A DNA stretch of 64,000 nucleotides, from contig NZ_CP031416.1 in NCBI RefSeq assembly GCF_003367375.1, positions 3,417,501-3,481,500 of the forward strand, written 5' to 3'. Both the position numbers and the translations under genes were made by a program. This DNA comes from Gallaecimonas mangrovi (lineage in GTDB: Bacteria > Pseudomonadota > Gammaproteobacteria > Enterobacterales > Gallaecimonadaceae). Position 1 is the first letter of the stretch; each line of letters opens with the position of its first letter. The notes beneath the pieces were generated by a model. That model did not search any database. It was not told the origin of the DNA and was given only the letters and a program-made list of their open reading frames with translations. Below are positions 37,926 to 48,599 of the stretch, piece by piece.

Positions 37926-39875
37926 TTACAGAATGATTTGACGCAGATCGCCCAGCATGCCGGACAGCGCAGTGACAAACCTGGCACCGTCGGCACCGTC
38001 TATCACCCGGTGGTCATAAGACAGCGCCAGCGGGGTCATCAAACGAGGCTCGAATTCCTTACCATTCCATTTCGGCTTCATGTCGGCCTTAGACACACCC
38101 AGAATGGCCACATCAGGGGCATTCACGATGGGGGTGAACTGGGTACCACCAATACCACCAAGGCTGGAGATAGTGAAGCTTGAACCCTGCATATCGGCAG
38201 CGGTCAGTTTCCCGGCGCGTGCCTTGGCAGAGATCTCACCCAGTTCCTGCGACAGCTCGTAAACGCCTTTTTTATTGACGTCACGTACCACAGGCACTAC
38301 CAAACCGTTGGGGGTATCAACAGCAATACCGATGTGAACGAATTTCTTCATCACTAAGGTTTCGCCGTCTTCACCGATGGAGCAATTGAACTTGGGATAC
38401 AGCTCCAAGGCTTTAGCCGCCGCCTTCATAATGAAGATAAGCGGCGAGATCTTGAAGTTCTCTTTCTTCTTAGCCAGCAATTCATTCTGGCTCTTACGGA
38501 AAGCTTCCAGATCGGTCATATCGGCTTCATCAAACTGGGTAACATGGGGAATTTGTACCCAGTTACGATGCAGGTTCGGGCCAGAGATTTTTTGGATGCG
38601 GCTCATCTTAACCACTTCCACTTCCCCGAACTTGCTCCAGTCAACTTTCGGCCAATCAATCACCGACACATTGCCGCCGCCAGCACTGGCACCGCCAGTT
38701 GCTTTCGGACGAGCCAGTTCGGCTTTAACGTAGTTTTGTACGTCTTCTTTAAGAATGCGGCCTTTACGGCCGGTGCCTTTAACCTGAGTCAGATCAACAC
38801 CAAACTCACGGGCCAGGCGGCGTACCGACGGGCTGGCATGTACCAAACCGGCAGGTGCTGAGGTACCAGCTGAAGGGTGATGCGGAACCGGCGGCGGTTT
38901 GGCCGCCTGAGCGGGCGCCGCACTTGGCGCACTGGCAGCCGGGGCGCTAGCAGCAGGCGCTGTTGCTTCGGCTTTCGGCGCACTACCGGCGGTTTCCAGC
39001 TTCACAATCAAGGAGCCTTCTTTGATTGAATCGCCGGTTTTTACCAGAATCTCTTTCACGGTGCCGGCAAAAGGTGCTGGCACTTCCATGGCGGCTTTAT
39101 CGCCTTCCACAGAAATCAGCCCCTGTTCGGCGTCCACGGTGTCACCAACCGCAACGAGGATCTCAACCACTTCAACGTCGCCACCGGCGTCAGGCAGGGC
39201 AACCTCTTTAACTTCCTTGGCCGCAGGCGCTTCGGCCTTGGGCGCAGGAGTAGCGGTTTCTGCCGCCGCAGGTGCCGCAGCGGCAGCCGGGGCACTGGCA
39301 CCGGTTTCAATAATGGCAACCAGGTCACCTTCATTGATTTTGTCGCCAGCTTTAACTTTTACTTCGACGATTTTGCCAGCCAGCGGGCTCGGTACTTCCA
39401 TGGCGGCTTTATCGCCTTCAACGGATACCAGACCTTGGTCGGCTTCAATGACATCGCCGGGGGCAACCAAAATTTCAACCACTTCAACTTCACCGCCAGC
39501 ATCCGGCAGGTGAATTTCCTGTTGTTCAGTAGCTCCAGTGGCAGCAGCCGGGGCCGGTTCAGCCGCTTTTGGTGCTTCGGCTTTCGGCGCTTCTTGCGGC
39601 GCAGGTTTAGCTTCCTCGGCAGGTGCGGCGGCAGCTTCACCCACTTCAATGGTGCCAATCTTGTCGCCGGTAGACACCTTGTCGCCTTCTTTGACGGTCA
39701 GGCTTTTGATAGTACCGGCCAAAGTGGCCGGTACGTCCATGGCGGCTTTATCCCCTTCAACGGAGATAAGGCCATCTTCTACTTCAACACTGTCGCCCAC
39801 GCTCACCAGCACGTCGGTGACGTCCACCGCGTCGCTGCCGATATCGGGCACGATCAGATCACGAGTCTCTGCCAT
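37926..39875 (-). CDS. aceF: AceF, dihydrolipoamide acetyltransferase (E2)
   Basis: 649 residues. Three lipoyl domains in tandem, with attachment lysines in [11 protein letters not shown] (near 43), [12 protein letters not shown] (near 155) and [12 protein letters not shown] (near 260), are joined by long Ala/Pro/Glu-rich linkers. A peripheral subunit-binding domain ([20 protein letters not shown], near 350) and the catalytic domain (residues about 400-649) follow; the catalytic His is in [12 protein letters not shown]. It transfers acetyl groups to CoA and forms the core of the pyruvate dehydrogenase complex. Eleven bases separate it from aceE. Confidence 0.97.
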   Translation of the reverse strand: MAETRDLIVPDIGSDAVDVTDVLVSVGDSVEVEDGLISVEGDKAAMDVPATLAGTIKSLTVKEGDKVSTGDKIGTIEVGEAAAAPAEEAKPAPQEAPKAEAPKAAEPAPAAATGATEQQEIHLPDAGGEVEVVEILVAPGDVIEADQGLVSVEGDKAAMEVPSPLAGKIVEVKVKAGDKINEGDLVAIIETGASAPAAAAAPAAAETATPAPKAEAPAAKEVKEVALPDAGGDVEVVEILVAVGDTVDAEQGLISVEGDKAAMEVPAPFAGTVKEILVKTGDSIKEGSLIVKLETAGSAPKAEATAPAASAPAASAPSAAPAQAAKPPPVPHHPSAGTSAPAGLVHASPSVRRLAREFGVDLTQVKGTGRKGRILKEDVQNYVKAELARPKATGGASAGGGNVSVIDWPKVDWSKFGEVEVVKMSRIQKISGPNLHRNWVQIPHVTQFDEADMTDLEAFRKSQNELLAKKKENFKISPLIFIMKAAAKALELYPKFNCSIGEDGETLVMKKFVHIGIAVDTPNGLVVPVVRDVNKKGVYELSQELGEISAKARAGKLTAADMQGSSFTISSLGGIGGTQFTPIVNAPDVAILGVSKADMKPKWNGKEFEPRLMTPLALSYDHRVIDGADGARFVTALSGMLGDLRQIIL

Positions 39876-39886
39876 TGCTCTTTTCC

Positions 39887-42553
39887 TTATGCGTGCAGCG
39901 GGTTGACTTTATCAATGTCGATATCGAAACGCTTAATGGCTTCAGACACCAGTTTCTTGTCGACCTTGCCCGCTTTCGCGAGTTCATAAAGGGCAGCCAC
40001 GACCACGTAATGGGCATTTACTTCGAAATGACGACGCAGGTTGTCACGGCTATCGGAACGGCCAAAGCCGTCGGTGCCCAGCACCCGGTAAGGGCCAGGA
40101 ACAAAGCCGCGAATTTGGTCGGCATAGAGTTTGACGTAGTCAGTAGCCGCAACGGTAGGCACGTCTTTGGCCAGCACAGATGTTACAAAAGGCACTTGTT
40201 CTTTGGCATCGGGGTGCAGCATGTTGTGGCGCTCGGCTTCTAAGCCGTCGCGGGCCAGTTCGTTGAAACTGGTTGCCGAGAACACGTCGACATCCACACC
40301 GAAGTCGTTGGCGAGAATTTGGGCCGCTTCACGGACTTGCAGCAAAATGGTGCCAGAGCCCATCAGCTGTACCTGCGCCTTGCCTTTACCCTTAACGGTT
40401 TCGAGTTTGTAGATACCTTTGCGGATACCTTCCTCTGCGCCTTCAGGCATGGCTGGCTGGTGATAGTTTTCGTTCATCACCGTCAGGTAGTAGTAGACGT
40501 TTTCCTGGTCCTGGCCGTACATACGGCGAATACCGTCTTGCACAATCACCGCCACTTCGTAGCCGTAAGTCGGGTCGTAAGTAACGCAGTTAGGAATAAC
40601 GCCAGCCTGGATATGGCTGTGGCCGTCTTCGTGTTGCAGGCCTTCACCGTTAAGGGTGGTCCGGCCGGCGGTACCGCCAATCAAGAAGCCGCGCGCCTGT
40701 TGGTCGCCAGCCGCCCAGGCCATATCGCCCACACGCTGGAAGCCGAACATGGAGTAGTACACGTAGAACGGGATCATCGGCTCGCCGTTGGTGCTGTAGC
40801 TGGTAGCAGCTGCAACCCAGTCGGACATGGCGCCCAGTTCGTTGATACCTTCTTGCAGCACCTGGCCTTTTTTGTCTTCTTTGTAGAAGGCAACTTGGTC
40901 AGCATCCTGCGGGGTATATTTTTGGCCTTCACGGCTGTAAATACCCACCTGACGGAACAAGCCTTCCATACCAAAGGTACGGGCTTCATCAGGAATAATC
41001 GGCACGATACGTTTGCCGATTTGCTTGTCTTTGAGCAGTGCAGTTAGCACCCGCACGAACGCCATGGTGGTGGAGATCTCACGGTCGCCACTGCCTTTGG
41101 TGACAGACTCAAAGGCGTCAAGGCCAGGAACATCCAGCTCGCCGTTAAAGCGAAGCTGCCGCGCGGGCATAAAGCCGTGCAGTTTAGCGCGCCGTTCCTT
41201 GAGGTATTTAACCTCTTCGGAGTCTTCACCGGGGTGATAGTAAGGCAGGTCGGTCAGCTGTTCGTCACTGATCGGAATGTTGAAACGGTCACGGAAGTAT
41301 TTAATCGCGTCCATGTCCATTTTCTTAACCTGGTGGGCAATGTTTTTGCCTTCACCGGCGTCACCCATACCATAACCTTTAACGGTTTTAGCCAGGATAA
41401 CAGTGGGGCGACCCTTGGTGTTTACAGCGCGATGATAGGCGGCGTAAACCTTGTATGGGTCGTGGCCACCACGGTTGAGGCGCCAGATGTCGTCGTCAGA
41501 CATATTGGCCACCATTTCTTTGGTTTCAGGATATTTACCAAAGAAATTGTCGCGGGTGTATTTGCCACCTTTGGCTTTGCAGTTCTGGTATTCACCGTCA
41601 ACGGTTTCTTCCATCAGCTGCAACAGTTTGCCAGAAGTGTCACGCGCCAACAGCGGATCCCAATAACGGCCCCAAATCACTTTCAGCACTTCCCAGCCTG
41701 CGCCGCGGAAGGTGCCTTCAAGCTCTTGGATAATTTTACCGTTGCCACGAACAGGGCCATCAAGGCGCTGCAGGTTACAGTTAATGATGAAAGTGAGGTT
41801 ATCGAGTTTCTCACGGGCAGCTAGGCTAATGGCACCCAGCGCTTCTGGCTCGTCACATTCACCGTCGCCCAGGAAGCAGTAAACACGCTGCTCGGAGCAA
41901 TCACGAATACCGCGATCGGTCAGGTATTTGAGGAAACGCGCCTGATAAATTGCCGCAATTGGCCCCAAGCCCATAGAAACGGTAGGGAACTGCCAGTAAT
42001 CGGGCATTAATTTCGGGTGCGGATAAGATGGCAGGCCTTTACCTTCCACTTCTTGACGGAAGTTATCCAGTTGCTCTTCGGTCAGGCGTCCTTCCAGGAA
42101 GGAGCGAGAGTAGATGCCGGGTGAAATATGGCCTTGGAAATAAACCAGATCGCCGCCGTCTTTTTCGTTCGGTGCGCGGAAGAAATGGTTAAAGCCCACA
42201 TCATAAAGCGTGGCGCTGGAGGCAAATGAAGAAATGTGGCCACCCAGTTCCAGGTTCTTCTTGGAACCGCGTAATACCATGGCCAGGGCGTTCCAGCGAA
42301 TGATGGAGCGGATACGCCGTTCCATGCCCTGGTCACCGGGAACTTCCGGCTCTTGACCGGCCGGAATGGTATTTACATAGGCAGTGGTGGCTTCGAAAGG
42401 CAGGTGGGCGCCATTACGACGAGCCTGATCAGTCAGGGATTCCAGCAGGTAATGGGCGCGTTCAGCACCTTCTTCATCCATAACGGCACGGAGCGCGTCC
42501 AGCCATTCACGGGTTTCCTGCGGGTCCACGTCATGCATAACCTTCTCTGACAT
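39887..42553 (-). CDS. aceE: AceE, pyruvate dehydrogenase E1
   Basis: 888 residues, the homodimeric E1 type. The thiamine diphosphate motif [20 protein letters not shown] (near 230) ends in [15 protein letters not shown]. The N-terminal region carries [20 protein letters not shown]. The transketolase-like second half has [15 protein letters not shown] near 645. It decarboxylates pyruvate and passes the acetyl group to lipoyl-AceF. The gene is 60 bases from pdhR and in the same direction, as in the E. coli pdhR-aceEF-lpdA operon. Confidence 0.97.
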   Translation of the reverse strand: MSEKVMHDVDPQETREWLDALRAVMDEEGAERAHYLLESLTDQARRNGAHLPFEATTAYVNTIPAGQEPEVPGDQGMERRIRSIIRWNALAMVLRGSKKNLELGGHISSFASSATLYDVGFNHFFRAPNEKDGGDLVYFQGHISPGIYSRSFLEGRLTEEQLDNFRQEVEGKGLPSYPHPKLMPDYWQFPTVSMGLGPIAAIYQARFLKYLTDRGIRDCSEQRVYCFLGDGECDEPEALGAISLAAREKLDNLTFIINCNLQRLDGPVRGNGKIIQELEGTFRGAGWEVLKVIWGRYWDPLLARDTSGKLLQLMEETVDGEYQNCKAKGGKYTRDNFFGKYPETKEMVANMSDDDIWRLNRGGHDPYKVYAAYHRAVNTKGRPTVILAKTVKGYGMGDAGEGKNIAHQVKKMDMDAIKYFRDRFNIPISDEQLTDLPYYHPGEDSEEVKYLKERRAKLHGFMPARQLRFNGELDVPGLDAFESVTKGSGDREISTTMAFVRVLTALLKDKQIGKRIVPIIPDEARTFGMEGLFRQVGIYSREGQKYTPQDADQVAFYKEDKKGQVLQEGINELGAMSDWVAAATSYSTNGEPMIPFYVYYSMFGFQRVGDMAWAAGDQQARGFLIGGTAGRTTLNGEGLQHEDGHSHIQAGVIPNCVTYDPTYGYEVAVIVQDGIRRMYGQDQENVYYYLTVMNENYHQPAMPEGAEEGIRKGIYKLETVKGKGKAQVQLMGSGTILLQVREAAQILANDFGVDVDVFSATSFNELARDGLEAERHNMLHPDAKEQVPFVTSVLAKDVPTVAATDYVKLYADQIRGFVPGPYRVLGTDGFGRSDSRDNLRRHFEVNAHYVVVAALYELAKAGKVDKKLVSEAIKRFDIDIDKVNPLHA

Positions 42554-42613
42554 GGCTTGTTCCTTATCTTGCTCTGATTGTGATTAATAAGTCGTCTGCG
42601 CTTAAACCATAGA

Positions 42614-43393
42614 CTAGGTTTTGCTGCGCGACGGTTTGCTTTGTAAGCGCCTTAATGAACGTTGCAAACGGCTTTGTTCGCGGCGGATATCCAACAAAGT
42701 TTCCTCCAGGTAAGCCAGGTGCTGCTCACAAGCAACGCGGGCTTCCTGGGGTTTGCCAGAGACGATGCACTCCAGCAAATGCTTGCGATGCTGCCCTACT
42801 CTTTCCGGTGCACTTGAGCGCTGATACAGCATCTCTAAGTTCTGTTGCACGTTTAAAATAAGCATCGGCTTCATAATTCTGAACAGGTGCAGGATCACCA
42901 CATTGTGGCTGGCCTGGGCAACCAATTCATGAAAACGGGTGATGGCCTTGGCTTCTAGCGGCACATCATCAGTGCTATGGGCACTTTCAACATCCACATA
43001 GGCGGCCCGGATCTCGGCAAAGTCGGTATCGGTGCCGCGTAGCGCCGCGTAATAAGCGGCCATGGCTTCCAGGGCGTAACGAAACTCAAGGAGATCCAAC
43101 TGGCCTTCGGGATGTTCGGTGAGCATGTCAAACAGCGGATTAGCCATCTCGCCGTATATGTCTTGGCTGACATAGGTACCGCCACCCTGGCGACGCACTA
43201 ACATGCCTTTGGTTTCGAGCTTTTGGATCGCTTCTCGAACAGAAGGCCGTGACACATCAAACTGCACAGCCAATTCCCGTTCCGGTGGCAATTTCTGCCC
43301 CGGAGCCAAGGTGCCCTCTAAGATGAGGGTTTCCAATTGTTCCTGGATGACATCCGCTATACGCGGCTGTTTTATACGTTGATAACCAGCCAT
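42614..43393 (-). CDS. pdhR: PdhR, pyruvate-sensing GntR-family repressor
   Basis: 259 residues from the ATG at 43393, which aligns with E. coli PdhR; the longer frame would cover its own operator. The winged helix at 1-75 (RIKQPRIADVIQEQLETLIL, PPERELAVQFDVSRPSVREA, RRQGGGTYVS) is followed by an FCD effector domain. It represses its own operon and respiratory genes and is released by pyruvate. A perfect PdhR box lies just upstream. Confidence 0.95.
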   Translation of the reverse strand: MAGYQRIKQPRIADVIQEQLETLILEGTLAPGQKLPPERELAVQFDVSRPSVREAIQKLETKGMLVRRQGGGTYVSQDIYGEMANPLFDMLTEHPEGQLDLLEFRYALEAMAAYYAALRGTDTDFAEIRAAYVDVESAHSTDDVPLEAKAITRFHELVAQASHNVVILHLFRIMKPMLILNVQQNLEMLYQRSSAPERVGQHRKHLLECIVSGKPQEARVACEQHLAYLEETLLDIRREQSRLQRSLRRLQSKPSRSKT

Positions 43394-43400
43394 GGTGTCA

Positions 43401-43415
43401 ATTGGTAAGACCAAT
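43401..43415. promoter_or_regulatory. PdhR operator
   Basis: ATTGGTAAGACCAAT matches the PdhR box ATTGGTNNNACCAAT perfectly. It ends 8 bases before the pdhR ATG, in the expected autoregulatory place. Confidence 0.9.
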
Positions 43416-43524
43416 AGCGCAAAAAGTGCCCTCACATTATCAGATGGAAAGCACCCTGTCTATTCGACCGGAGTCGAAGCCGCGCCAGGGGGATGTCAGC
43501 CTTGCAAGACAGCAAGAAAATTGG

Positions 43525-44325
43525 TCAGACCAAAAATCCCAACAAAATAAGAATGGCTACCAGGCACAGAAAAAACAGCAAATTGCGCTTGGCAAGGGCC
43601 ACCATCGCCAGCACCGGTTTGTCGCTACAGGCTTCAGAGCAATCCACTTCTTCCGCTGAAAGTGCCACGCTGCCAAGGTAGTCTTCATTGTAAGAAGGTG
43701 CCTTTAACAGTCCTTCTAACCAGCGCGGCATGGCTCTTGAAAAATGGCCGACAAACGCAAAACCCAATGCCATGCAGCGCACCGGCAACCATTCCAGCCA
43801 AGGGCTAACTTTGCGTGCTTGTGGTAGGTTTTGGTCGTGCCAATAGCGAAGCAAACCGTAGGCTAAAGCGGCGCCGGTACCGGCAATAACAAAGAAAAAC
43901 AGTACCGCACAGTAATGACGCAGGTTCGCCCAAAGTAGTGCCATTAGAGTGCGCTGACGCCCTTGGTAGGTTGCCGAGGTTAAAGGTTGTTCAAGCTCTA
44001 AAGAGGTCAGGTCGGCCGCTTGCAAATCGCCGCGTGAAAAGGCATTCAACATTTGCCGATACCGCTGGCGCACCTCGGTGGTATTTAAGGTCATCCACAG
44101 TAATAGCAATGACAACAGCCAGCTAATGGGCCCAGGCAAGAAATAAAGCACCCCATCGACCAATACCGAGATAGCAGCTAATAAAAGCAGCAACAGCGGC
44201 CAGCGAAAACTAGGCGTGCGCAAAACAGCAGGTAAACGGCGCAACCAGGTATCTAGCTGCCAAGCGGGCGGCAACATCGTTACCCGGTCAAGCGCCAGCA
44301 GAATAAGCAAGGTGATCAGCATCAT
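43525..44325 (-). CDS. ampE: AmpE, inner-membrane protein of the ampD-ampE locus
   Basis: 266 residues with about four to five membrane helices: near 1-15, 42-82, 145-163 and the C-terminal 248-266. The conserved ALDRVTMLP near the N-terminus and the WLEWLPVRCMALGFAFVGHF segment are typical of AmpE/CobD-like proteins. The role is unclear; it was linked to beta-lactamase signalling by its operon with ampD. Its start overlaps the ampD stop by 4 bases. Confidence 0.9.
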   Translation of the reverse strand: MMLITLLILLALDRVTMLPPAWQLDTWLRRLPAVLRTPSFRWPLLLLLLAAISVLVDGVLYFLPGPISWLLSLLLLWMTLNTTEVRQRYRQMLNAFSRGDLQAADLTSLELEQPLTSATYQGRQRTLMALLWANLRHYCAVLFFFVIAGTGAALAYGLLRYWHDQNLPQARKVSPWLEWLPVRCMALGFAFVGHFSRAMPRWLEGLLKAPSYNEDYLGSVALSAEEVDCSEACSDKPVLAMVALAKRNLLFFLCLVAILILLGFLV

Positions 44326-44864
44326 GCCAATGTCTCCATCAGGCGATAATAAGCCAGCCAGTCAAAACCCGAACCGGGATCGGTTTTACGCATCGGCGCT
44401 ATGGTCTCATGGGAAAGTACAGATTGAGGTCTTACTTGTGAATGTGCAAAAAGCCAAAGGCTGAGTTTGGCTAGAGCCTGATACTGCTGGCCGGTAAAAG
44501 GCAGGTGGTCAGCGCCTTCCAGTTCAATACCAACACTGTTGTCATTAAGGCGCTCACGGCCCTGAAAAGCCGACAACCCGGCATGCCATGCCCGCTTTGA
44601 TAAGGCGACGAATTGCCAAACCTCACCTTGCCTATCAATAAAGAAATGGGCGGAGACGCGTACCCCTTTGAGCCTTTCAAGCCAAGGGGCTTGCTCGCAA
44701 TCTAAGCTACCGGCAAAAAAGGCAGGAATAAGCCCAGAGCCAAACGCCTGTGGCGGCAGGCTGATGTTATGCACTACCAAGGTATCGGGCGATAAACTAT
44801 CAGGCCGCTCGTCAAAGTGGGGGCTAGGATGGCGCCGGGCGCCGGGGTACCAGTCACTGGCCAT
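44322..44864 (-). CDS. ampD: AmpD, 1,6-anhydro-MurNAc-L-alanine amidase
   Basis: 180 residues from the ATG at 44864, chosen because GGAG lies 6 bases upstream and the length matches E. coli (183). Zinc ligands His32 (VVHNISLPP), His152 (LSHETIAP) and Asp162 (KTDPG) and the catalytic Lys160 are in place. It removes stem peptides from anhydro-muropeptides in the cytoplasm, and its loss induces AmpC in species with AmpR. MurNAc from this route could also be salvaged by AmgK and MurU at 1.3-2.9 kb. Confidence 0.94.
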   Translation of the reverse strand: MASDWYPGARRHPSPHFDERPDSLSPDTLVVHNISLPPQAFGSGLIPAFFAGSLDCEQAPWLERLKGVRVSAHFFIDRQGEVWQFVALSKRAWHAGLSAFQGRERLNDNSVGIELEGADHLPFTGQQYQALAKLSLWLFAHSQVRPQSVLSHETIAPMRKTDPGSGFDWLAYYRLMETLA

Positions 44865-44930
44865 CAGTGGCTCCAAAACCATCTTTAGGCCACTGTAGCA
44901 CAAACCATTTATTGACTGAAAAACAGGCTG

Positions 44931-45104
44931 TTATTCGTAATCGTCAGGTTCGGAAGGCGATTCTTCTTCGGCAGGAATGGCTCTGTCGCCAGAGGCCCAT
45001 TCACCTAAATCGATCAATTGACAGCGTTTAGAACAGAAAGGGCGAAACGGGCTATTTTCATCCCAGGTGACGTCTTTGCCACAAGTGGGGCAATTAACTA
45101 CCAA
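44931..45104 (-). CDS. yacG: YacG, zinc-binding DNA gyrase inhibitor
   Basis: 57 residues from a TTG at 45104, with AGGAG 6 bases upstream; no ATG is available. Four cysteines ([24 protein letters not shown]) form the zinc finger that defines the family. The tail is acidic ([14 protein letters not shown]). The E. coli protein binds GyrB and blocks DNA binding. The gene lies 9 bases after zapD, as in E. coli, and is easily missed because of its length and start codon. Confidence 0.9.
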   Translation of the reverse strand: MVVNCPTCGKDVTWDENSPFRPFCSKRCQLIDLGEWASGDRAIPAEEESPSEPDDYE

Positions 45105-45113
45105 AGCTTTCTC

Positions 45114-45851
45114 CTATTGCCAGCAGCAATGGCCAAGAACCATGGGCACATCTTCAGCTAAAGGCGTTGCTTCGCCGTCATTACCCAAAACCATTAAACG
45201 CACCGTGTAACGGCCACGGTGCCCAGAGACGCTAGGGTAAACATCGGCAGGAAGTCCGGCAAGGTGAAGTAGCACAAGATTTTCACTGGCGGCTTGAAAA
45301 AAGCCATTGCGCGCCACCACCTGTTCGCCTCGGCCACCTTCTCGCACCAAACGCAAGAAAAGGCTCAGTGCTCGGGCAAAGGGTTCCACGCTGCCAAGCC
45401 AAGCGGCGATGTCGGCCTGGCGCTGCAGCGAGCTGCGTTGTTGCCAGCACGCTAATTGGGGAAGGTCGAAAGGTGCATCACCACCGGCCACGGTAAAACG
45501 TGCCCGCAGCCCCATTAACAGTGGGTCGTCACGCCAATTGGGTGGTAACCGCTGTTGGTTTAACAACCACTGGCGGTGGCTTTGCAGCTCGTCACTGAGC
45601 CCTTGCAACTGCACCGCATCAACACCCGGCATTTCCGCCCAGCGGCTAAGCTGTTCGGTTGCCCTTTCCAAGTCTTTAATGAGCTCGGCTTTTACATCGC
45701 CTCTGTCCAGCACATCCAGAAGATCAAACAGCACGGTAAAAAACGGCCATTCGCCTTCCTCGGCCGCCTTAAACAACCGACAAAGCAGATAATCCAGCCT
45801 TAGATAGGCGCGATACTTTTCAGACAGGGGAAATTCGAACTGACAATCCAT
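45114..45851 (-). CDS. zapD: ZapD, FtsZ-associated division protein
   Basis: 245 residues. Family features are the FEFPLSEKYRAYLRLDYLL start, the helical domain (residues 20-115), and a C-terminal beta domain (YTVRLMVLGNDGEATP, ending VLGHCCWQ). ZapD (formerly YacF) crosslinks FtsZ filaments at the division ring by binding the FtsZ C-terminus. It lies in pilD-coaE-zapD-yacG, 31 bases after coaE. Confidence 0.94.
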   Translation of the reverse strand: MDCQFEFPLSEKYRAYLRLDYLLCRLFKAAEEGEWPFFTVLFDLLDVLDRGDVKAELIKDLERATEQLSRWAEMPGVDAVQLQGLSDELQSHRQWLLNQQRLPPNWRDDPLLMGLRARFTVAGGDAPFDLPQLACWQQRSSLQRQADIAAWLGSVEPFARALSLFLRLVREGGRGEQVVARNGFFQAASENLVLLHLAGLPADVYPSVSGHRGRYTVRLMVLGNDGEATPLAEDVPMVLGHCCWQ

Positions 45852-45882
45852 GGTTCGGCAAATGTTGATTTCGTAGCATCAA

Positions 45883-46482
45883 TCATAGCCTTTTTTGTTG
45901 AGCTTCTGACAGATAGAGGTGGTGTAAAAGCTGAACCTGGGCTTTCAAATCGTCAAGATCGCCACTGTTATCGACAATATGGTCGGCATATTTCAGCCGT
46001 TCATGACGTGAAAGCTGCCGAGCCATAATGGCATCAGCATCGGCTTTACTATCACGGGCCAAAACGCGGCTACGCTGCTGATGCTCGTGTGCATCCACAA
46101 CCAACACTCTGTCGCAATCTTCAAAAAGGCCATTTTCAATCAGCAATGGCACCACCCACACAACATATGTGCTGCTGGCCGCCTGAAGCTGCTTTTGCAT
46201 TTCGCTACGAATAAGTGGGTGTAGCAAGGCATTAACCCACTGCCAGGCCTTTTCGTCATTAAAGATATGAGCCCGCAGTGCGGCCCTATCAAGCTGGCCT
46301 TCAGCATTCAAAAGGTCGCGTCCAAAATGTTCAACTAAGGCGCTAAGCCCTTTGGTACCTGGCGCCACGACTTGGCGAGAAACAACATCGGCATCAACCA
46401 GCTTTACACCTAACTCGGCAAAAAGATTGGCAACGGTAGTTTTACCCGAACCAATACCGCCAGTCAGCCCTACTACAAACAT
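45883..46482 (-). CDS. coaE: CoaE, dephospho-CoA kinase
   Basis: 199 residues. P-loop at 8-15 in GLTGGIGSGKTTVANLF, the lid and substrate region VDADVVSRQVVAPG near 34, and IVDNSGDLDDL near 173. It adds the 3' phosphate to dephospho-CoA, the last step of CoA synthesis. Its ATG overlaps the pilD stop by one base (TGATG), so it is coupled to the pilus genes. Confidence 0.95.
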   Translation of the reverse strand: MFVVGLTGGIGSGKTTVANLFAELGVKLVDADVVSRQVVAPGTKGLSALVEHFGRDLLNAEGQLDRAALRAHIFNDEKAWQWVNALLHPLIRSEMQKQLQAASSTYVVWVVPLLIENGLFEDCDRVLVVDAHEHQQRSRVLARDSKADADAIMARQLSRHERLKYADHIVDNSGDLDDLKAQVQLLHHLYLSEAQQKRL

Positions 46483-47345
46483 CAGCTAAAGGTTCCTAAA
46501 TACCACTGGTTAATACTTTGCCCCCAAAGTAAAGCAACCCACCCAGCCATAGCCAGGAAGGGACCAAAGGGCATGGGGTGGCTACCCCGTTTGTGGCTCA
46601 CGGCACTCACAATGCCCCAAAGCACACCAAACACCGAAGACAACAATATAATTTGCGGCAGCATCCAAGGGCCGAGCCAAGCGCCCAATGCCGCCAGCAA
46701 TTTAAAGTCGCCGTAACCCATACCTTCTTTACCGGTGGCAAGTTTAAACAGCCAATAGACGGCCCAAAGCGATAAATAACCACAGGCAGCGCCAACAATG
46801 GCTTGCGTCGGTATCACGCCGCCATCAAAACAGCTAACCAATAACCCCGCCCATAGTAGCGGCAAGGTCAGGTCATCCGGCAGTAGCATGGTGTCCGCGT
46901 CGATAAAGGTCAGGGCAATAAGCATCCAGGTAAAAAAGAGCGCCGCCAACAGCGTAAAACTGGCACCAAAATGCAGCGCGACCACCGCTGAGCAAACAGC
47001 AGTGATCAACTCAATGAGCGGATAGCGTGCCGAGATCTTGGTTTGGCAATGCCGGCAGCGGCCACGCAGCAATAACCAACTTATTAGCGGGATATTGTCG
47101 TACCACGCCACTTTGGCATGGCATTTCGGGCAATGGCTACGCGGTACCATTAGGTTAAAAGGAGGAAGGGAATCGTGAAACTCCAGCGCCAATAATTCGC
47201 GGCTTTCACGTTTCCAGCGCCGTTCTAGCATCACCGGCAAGCGGTAGATAACCACGTTTAAAAAGCTGCCTACCAGCATGCCCAGCACAAACACAAAAAC
47301 CGCCAACCACAATGGCTCGCGGCCCAATAAATCCATCCATTGCAT
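46482..47345 (-). CDS. pilD: PilD, type IV prepilin peptidase and N-methyltransferase
   Basis: 287 residues from the ATG at 47345; a TTG at 47351 adds two codons, and the ribosome-binding site is weak for both. Eight hydrophobic segments. The cytoplasmic zinc loop has two CXXC pairs (HCPKCHAKV and CRHCQTKIS, near 75 and 100). Aspartyl protease motifs are FIDADTMLLPDDL (near 150) and GYGDFKLLAALGAW (near 213). It cuts the leader of PilA and methylates the new N-terminus. Confidence 0.94.
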   Translation of the reverse strand: MQWMDLLGREPLWLAVFVFVLGMLVGSFLNVVIYRLPVMLERRWKRESRELLALEFHDSLPPFNLMVPRSHCPKCHAKVAWYDNIPLISWLLLRGRCRHCQTKISARYPLIELITAVCSAVVALHFGASFTLLAALFFTWMLIALTFIDADTMLLPDDLTLPLLWAGLLVSCFDGGVIPTQAIVGAACGYLSLWAVYWLFKLATGKEGMGYGDFKLLAALGAWLGPWMLPQIILLSSVFGVLWGIVSAVSHKRGSHPMPFGPFLAMAGWVALLWGQSINQWYLGTFS

Positions 47346-47351
47346 CAGCAA

Positions 47352-48590
47352 TCAGCCAACCACTTGTCCCAACTGGAAGATAGGAAGATACATTGCCACG
47401 ACCAAGCCACCGATGATAGGCCCAAGCACAATCATAATGGCGGGCTCTAGCAGACTCATCAGTCCGTCAACGGCGTCATCCACTTCGCGCTCATAAATTT
47501 GCGCCACCTTTGACATCATTTCATCGATAGAGCCTGATTCTTCACCAATAAGCACCATCTGAATAATCATTTCAGGAAACACCTGGGTGGTGCGCATGGC
47601 CACATTCATTTGCATGCCGGTTTCCACCTCTCGGCGCACCTTTAATACCGCATCACGATAAAGGGCGTTACCGGAGGCGCCGGCGCTGGACGCCAACCCG
47701 TCTATCAACGGCACCCCCGCCGCAAAGGTGGTTGCCAAGGTCCGGGCAAAACGCGCCAACGAGGCCTTATGCAAAATCGAGCCAACAATAGGCAGGCGCA
47801 GAATAAATTTGTCTGTTTTATCCCTTACATCTTGCGACTTTCGGTGCGCCGCTCGAAACGCAAAGCCCGCCACAATAAGTACAGCAACGATGACATACCA
47901 AGAGTTTTGTACGGCGTGGGAAATACTGATCCAAAGGCGGGTAAAGGCCGGTAATTCAGCGCCAAAAGAATGAAAAATATCTTCAAATTGCGGTACCACA
48001 AAAATCAGCAATATTGCCGTTACCACTATCGCCACAAAAACGATGGCGGAAGGATAAAACAGTGCCTTTTTAATCTTGGCTTTTAACTCTTCTTGCTTTT
48101 CTTTGTAGGTGGCGATGCGGTCAAACATGGTTTCCATGGCCCCAGAATGTTCACCGGCCGCCACTAAATCGCGATAAAGGGAATCAAACAAAATGGGGTA
48201 TTTACCTAGCGCTTCTGAAAGTAAGGTGCCGCCTTGCACATCAGAGCTGATTTTTACCATCATCTCCCTGACAGCGTCTTTTTTATAGCCTTTGGCAATA
48301 ATGTCCAATGACTGCACCAAAGGCACACCGGACGCCAGCATGGTGGCCAGCTGACGTGTTACCGCCGCAATGTCTGCCGCTTCAACTTTTTGACCAAACG
48401 AAAAAAGCGACTTGGGTTTTCGCCTTACTTCCTTTGGGGTTATACCCTGGGACCGTAACTGCGCCTTAATATCGTTAATTCGGGCACCTGTCATTTCCCC
48501 TTGGACTTTTTCTCCGCGGCGATTGAGTCCTTTCCAGGTGAAAATTTCCAGCTTTTGGGTATCAACCTTTCTTTTTGTTGCAGTTGCCAT
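47352..48590 (-). CDS. pilC: PilC, type IV pilus inner-membrane platform protein
   Basis: 412 residues, GspF/PilC family, with two homologous T2SF domains (about 78-200 and 280-402) and three membrane helices (near 180, 230 and 385). Conserved segments: RQLATMLASGVPLVQSLDI and ARTLATTFAAGVPLIDGLAS. It links the PilB motor to the pilus base. AAGGAG precedes the ATG. It lies 9 bases after pilB. Confidence 0.95.
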   Translation of the reverse strand: MATATKRKVDTQKLEIFTWKGLNRRGEKVQGEMTGARINDIKAQLRSQGITPKEVRRKPKSLFSFGQKVEAADIAAVTRQLATMLASGVPLVQSLDIIAKGYKKDAVREMMVKISSDVQGGTLLSEALGKYPILFDSLYRDLVAAGEHSGAMETMFDRIATYKEKQEELKAKIKKALFYPSAIVFVAIVVTAILLIFVVPQFEDIFHSFGAELPAFTRLWISISHAVQNSWYVIVAVLIVAGFAFRAAHRKSQDVRDKTDKFILRLPIVGSILHKASLARFARTLATTFAAGVPLIDGLASSAGASGNALYRDAVLKVRREVETGMQMNVAMRTTQVFPEMIIQMVLIGEESGSIDEMMSKVAQIYEREVDDAVDGLMSLLEPAIMIVLGPIIGGLVVAMYLPIFQLGQVVG

Positions 48591-48599
48591 GGCAACTCC

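Noticed and set aside
39022-39875. Repeated DNA blocks about 300 bases apart
   Set aside because: These are the three homologous lipoyl domains of aceF (GDKAAM motifs), not a mobile or CRISPR repeat.
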